NCBI GenBank assembly: GCA_945889545.1
Contig: CAMDCC010000115.1
Location: 1-8,454, forward strand
DNA from: Bifidobacterium breve
Lineage (GTDB): Bacteria; Actinomycetota; Acidimicrobiia; IMCC26256; PALSA-555
Reading direction: 5' to 3'
DNA: 8,454 bases
Shown piece after piece: positions 5,784 through 8,454 of the stretch. A model generated the notes under the pieces. That model saw only the letters and a list, made by a program, of their open reading frames with translations. It was not told where the DNA came from and made no database searches. Numbering within the stretch: the stretch's first letter is position 1; each line of letters starts with the position of its first letter. The translations under genes and the position numbers were made by a program.

Positions 5784-5836
5784 GATACCTTCACACTCAA
5801 GTTCCAGAACACTCAAGTTCCACATGTCGAGTTCCA
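5781..5836 (+). promoter_or_regulatory. HAIR-like operator with repeated ACTCAAGTTCC half-sites (HspR-type)
   Basis: HspR binds HAIR, consensus CTTGAGT-N7-ACTCAAG. Here a perfect right half ACTCAAG (5795-5801) sits N7 from a degraded left half GTTGATA (5781-5787, TTGA kept). A second perfect ACTCAAG lies at 5811-5817, and the surrounding CTCAAGTTCCA unit (5796-5806, 5812-5822) recurs imperfectly at 5826-5836. The first HAIR-like site overlaps the -10 of the SigH-type promoter and the likely transcription start, as expected for a repressor. hspR normally follows dnaJ in Actinobacteria, which would be outside the window. Confidence 0.55.
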
Positions 5837-5883
5837 CAACCACTCACACATACCCATCGAGTCCCCCCAAGTACCAAACCAGT

Positions 5884-5890
5884 GGAGGAA
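5884..5890 (+). promoter_or_regulatory. Ribosome binding site of dnaK
   Basis: GGAGGAA lies 5 nt before the ATG at 5896, a near-perfect Shine-Dalgarno sequence. It fixes the dnaK start and contrasts with the apparently leaderless genes nearby. Confidence 0.85.
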
Positions 5891-5895
5891 ATCCC

Positions 5896-7733
<1,838 letters not shown>

Positions 7734-7734
<1 letters not shown>

Positions 7735-8306
7735 TGGGCGACGAAGTTCACGAGGACATCGACACTCCTAGTGCGGAGCGAACGCCCGCGGACGCCAGCC
7801 ATGGAGGCGGTTCCCCGGCCGCAGAGAGCGACGCCATGGGGGTGGTCGAGCGCGACCTTGTCGCGCTCGGTGTTGAGCGCGACGAATTTCGTGAGTTGGC
7901 ACAGCGGGTGCAGGCCGACTTCGAGAACTACCGCAAGCGGATGCTGCGTGAGCAGACCGAGAAGATGGAGCGCGCCAACGAAGGCCTCATCGAGCAGCTG
8001 CTTTCCGTGCTCGACAGCTTCGAGCTCGCACTCGCCAATATTCCTGATGCCAACGGGGAAGCCGACGAGAAGGTCCGCAAGGGCGTGGAGCTCGTGTACG
8101 CCGAGCTGCTTGGCGCGCTCGAGAAGGCTGGCCTCGAGCGCATCGACGCTTTGCGCAAGCCGTTCGACCCACACGAGCACGAAGCCGTCGCACAAGTTGA
8201 CGGCGACGGTGAGCCGGTGGTCTGCGACATCCTCCGGTCGGGATACCGACTAAAGGGCCGCGTGCTGCGTCCGGCCACCGTAAGGGTCACGCGCGCAGGA
8301 ACCTGA
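7734..8306 (+). CDS. grpE: Nucleotide exchange factor GrpE
   Basis: A 190-residue cofactor that releases ADP from DnaK and acts as a dimer through its long helix. The first 35 residues or so are acidic and disordered-looking. A coiled coil follows (about 38-100, including RVQADFENYRKRMLREQ), then a helical bundle (111-135). The C-terminal beta domain carries the GrpE signature: FDPHEHEAV (144-152), then VVCDILRSGYRLKGRVLRPA (162-181). The ATG shares its A with the dnaK stop (TGATG, 1-nt overlap) and has no strong ribosome site of its own, so translation is probably coupled to dnaK. Length is normal for Actinobacteria and nothing appears missing. Confidence 0.97.
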
Positions 8307-8316
8307 GGCGAACGCG

Positions 8317-8454
8317 ATGGCGCCGCAACGAGAGTGGTTCGACACCGACTACTACCAAGTGCTGGGCCTGAGCTCCGACGCGTCGGAAAAGGACATCCAG
8401 AAGGCGTACCGCAACCTCGCCAAGCAGTTTCACCCCGACGCGAATCCGGGCAAC
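8317..8454 (+). CDS. dnaJ: Chaperone DnaJ, N-terminal J domain (3' end outside window)
   Basis: The first 46 residues of a DnaJ that stimulates DnaK ATPase. The J domain is clear: DYYQVLGLSSDASEKDIQKAYR (11-32), then KQFHPDANPG (36-45) with the essential HPD at 39-41. The short lead MAPQREWFDT before the J domain resembles that of actinobacterial DnaJ1 proteins. GAGG at 8305-8308, which overlaps the grpE stop, is an acceptable ribosome site 8 nt before the ATG. The Gly/Phe, zinc-finger and C-terminal domains would be beyond the window, so full-length DnaJ is inferred from operon order rather than seen. Confidence 0.93.
   Translation, partial: MAPQREWFDTDYYQVLGLSSDASEKDIQKAYRNLAKQFHPDANPGN

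Noticed and set aside
5673..5843. 57-residue N-terminal extension of the cNMP-fold protein
   Set aside because: It would run through the divergent dnaK control region and has no family similarity; the domain and a -10 hexamer both support the ATG at 5672.
5485..5895. 137-residue N-terminal extension of DnaK
   Set aside because: Hsp70 proteins begin just before the GIDLGTTNS motif, and GGAGGAA lies 5 nt before the ATG at 5896.

Overview
The window comes from a high-GC Gram-positive genome, most likely an actinobacterium. The evidence is the dnaK-grpE-dnaJ gene order, an actinobacterial-style DnaK C-terminus, an HspR-type (HAIR) half-site repeat and a SigH/SigR-type promoter at dnaK, an SCO6745-family gene, and an EtfD-like membrane Fe-S oxidoreductase. 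Three genes have a TAGnnT hexamer 7-8 nt before the start codon, which suggests leaderless mRNAs. That fits Actinobacteria, perhaps a lineage near Acidimicrobiia, but the class is only a guess.

Left part (1-2216), accessory DNA: the end of one DUF433 gene, then a complete DUF433 antitoxin-like gene overlapping a DUF5615 PIN-like toxin gene (+ strand). A complete tyrosine-recombinase integrase gene faces them tail to tail (- strand). Next come three copies of TGGCACG at 11-12 bp spacing, then a tRNA-Gly(CCC) gene read in the same direction as the integrase. This looks like the tRNA-side end of an integrated element whose other end lies beyond base 1.

Middle part (2217-5672), chromosomal backbone: a 44-bp gap carries back-to-back promoters for the tRNA (-) and an SCO6745-family gene (+). 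That gene converges on a 733-residue EtfD-like protein (six probable membrane helices, a 2x[4Fe-4S] ferredoxin domain and two CCG domains), which probably passes electrons from ETF to menaquinone. Directly upstream of it, on the same strand, is a stand-alone cyclic-nucleotide-binding-fold protein of 140 residues with its own leaderless promoter.

Right part (5673-8454): a 223-bp divergent regulatory region, then dnaK, grpE (TGATG overlap) and the first 46 codons of dnaJ, an Hsp70 chaperone operon. The dnaK promoter region has GGAAT-N18-GTT (SigH/SigR pattern) overlapping a HAIR-like operator, so it may combine thiol/heat-stress activation with HspR-type repression. Little in the backbone is unfamiliar. 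The most interesting points are the shared leaderless promoter pattern, the layered dnaK control region, the cNMP-fold/EtfD pairing, and the integrase-side repeats that argue for a shorter integrase start.
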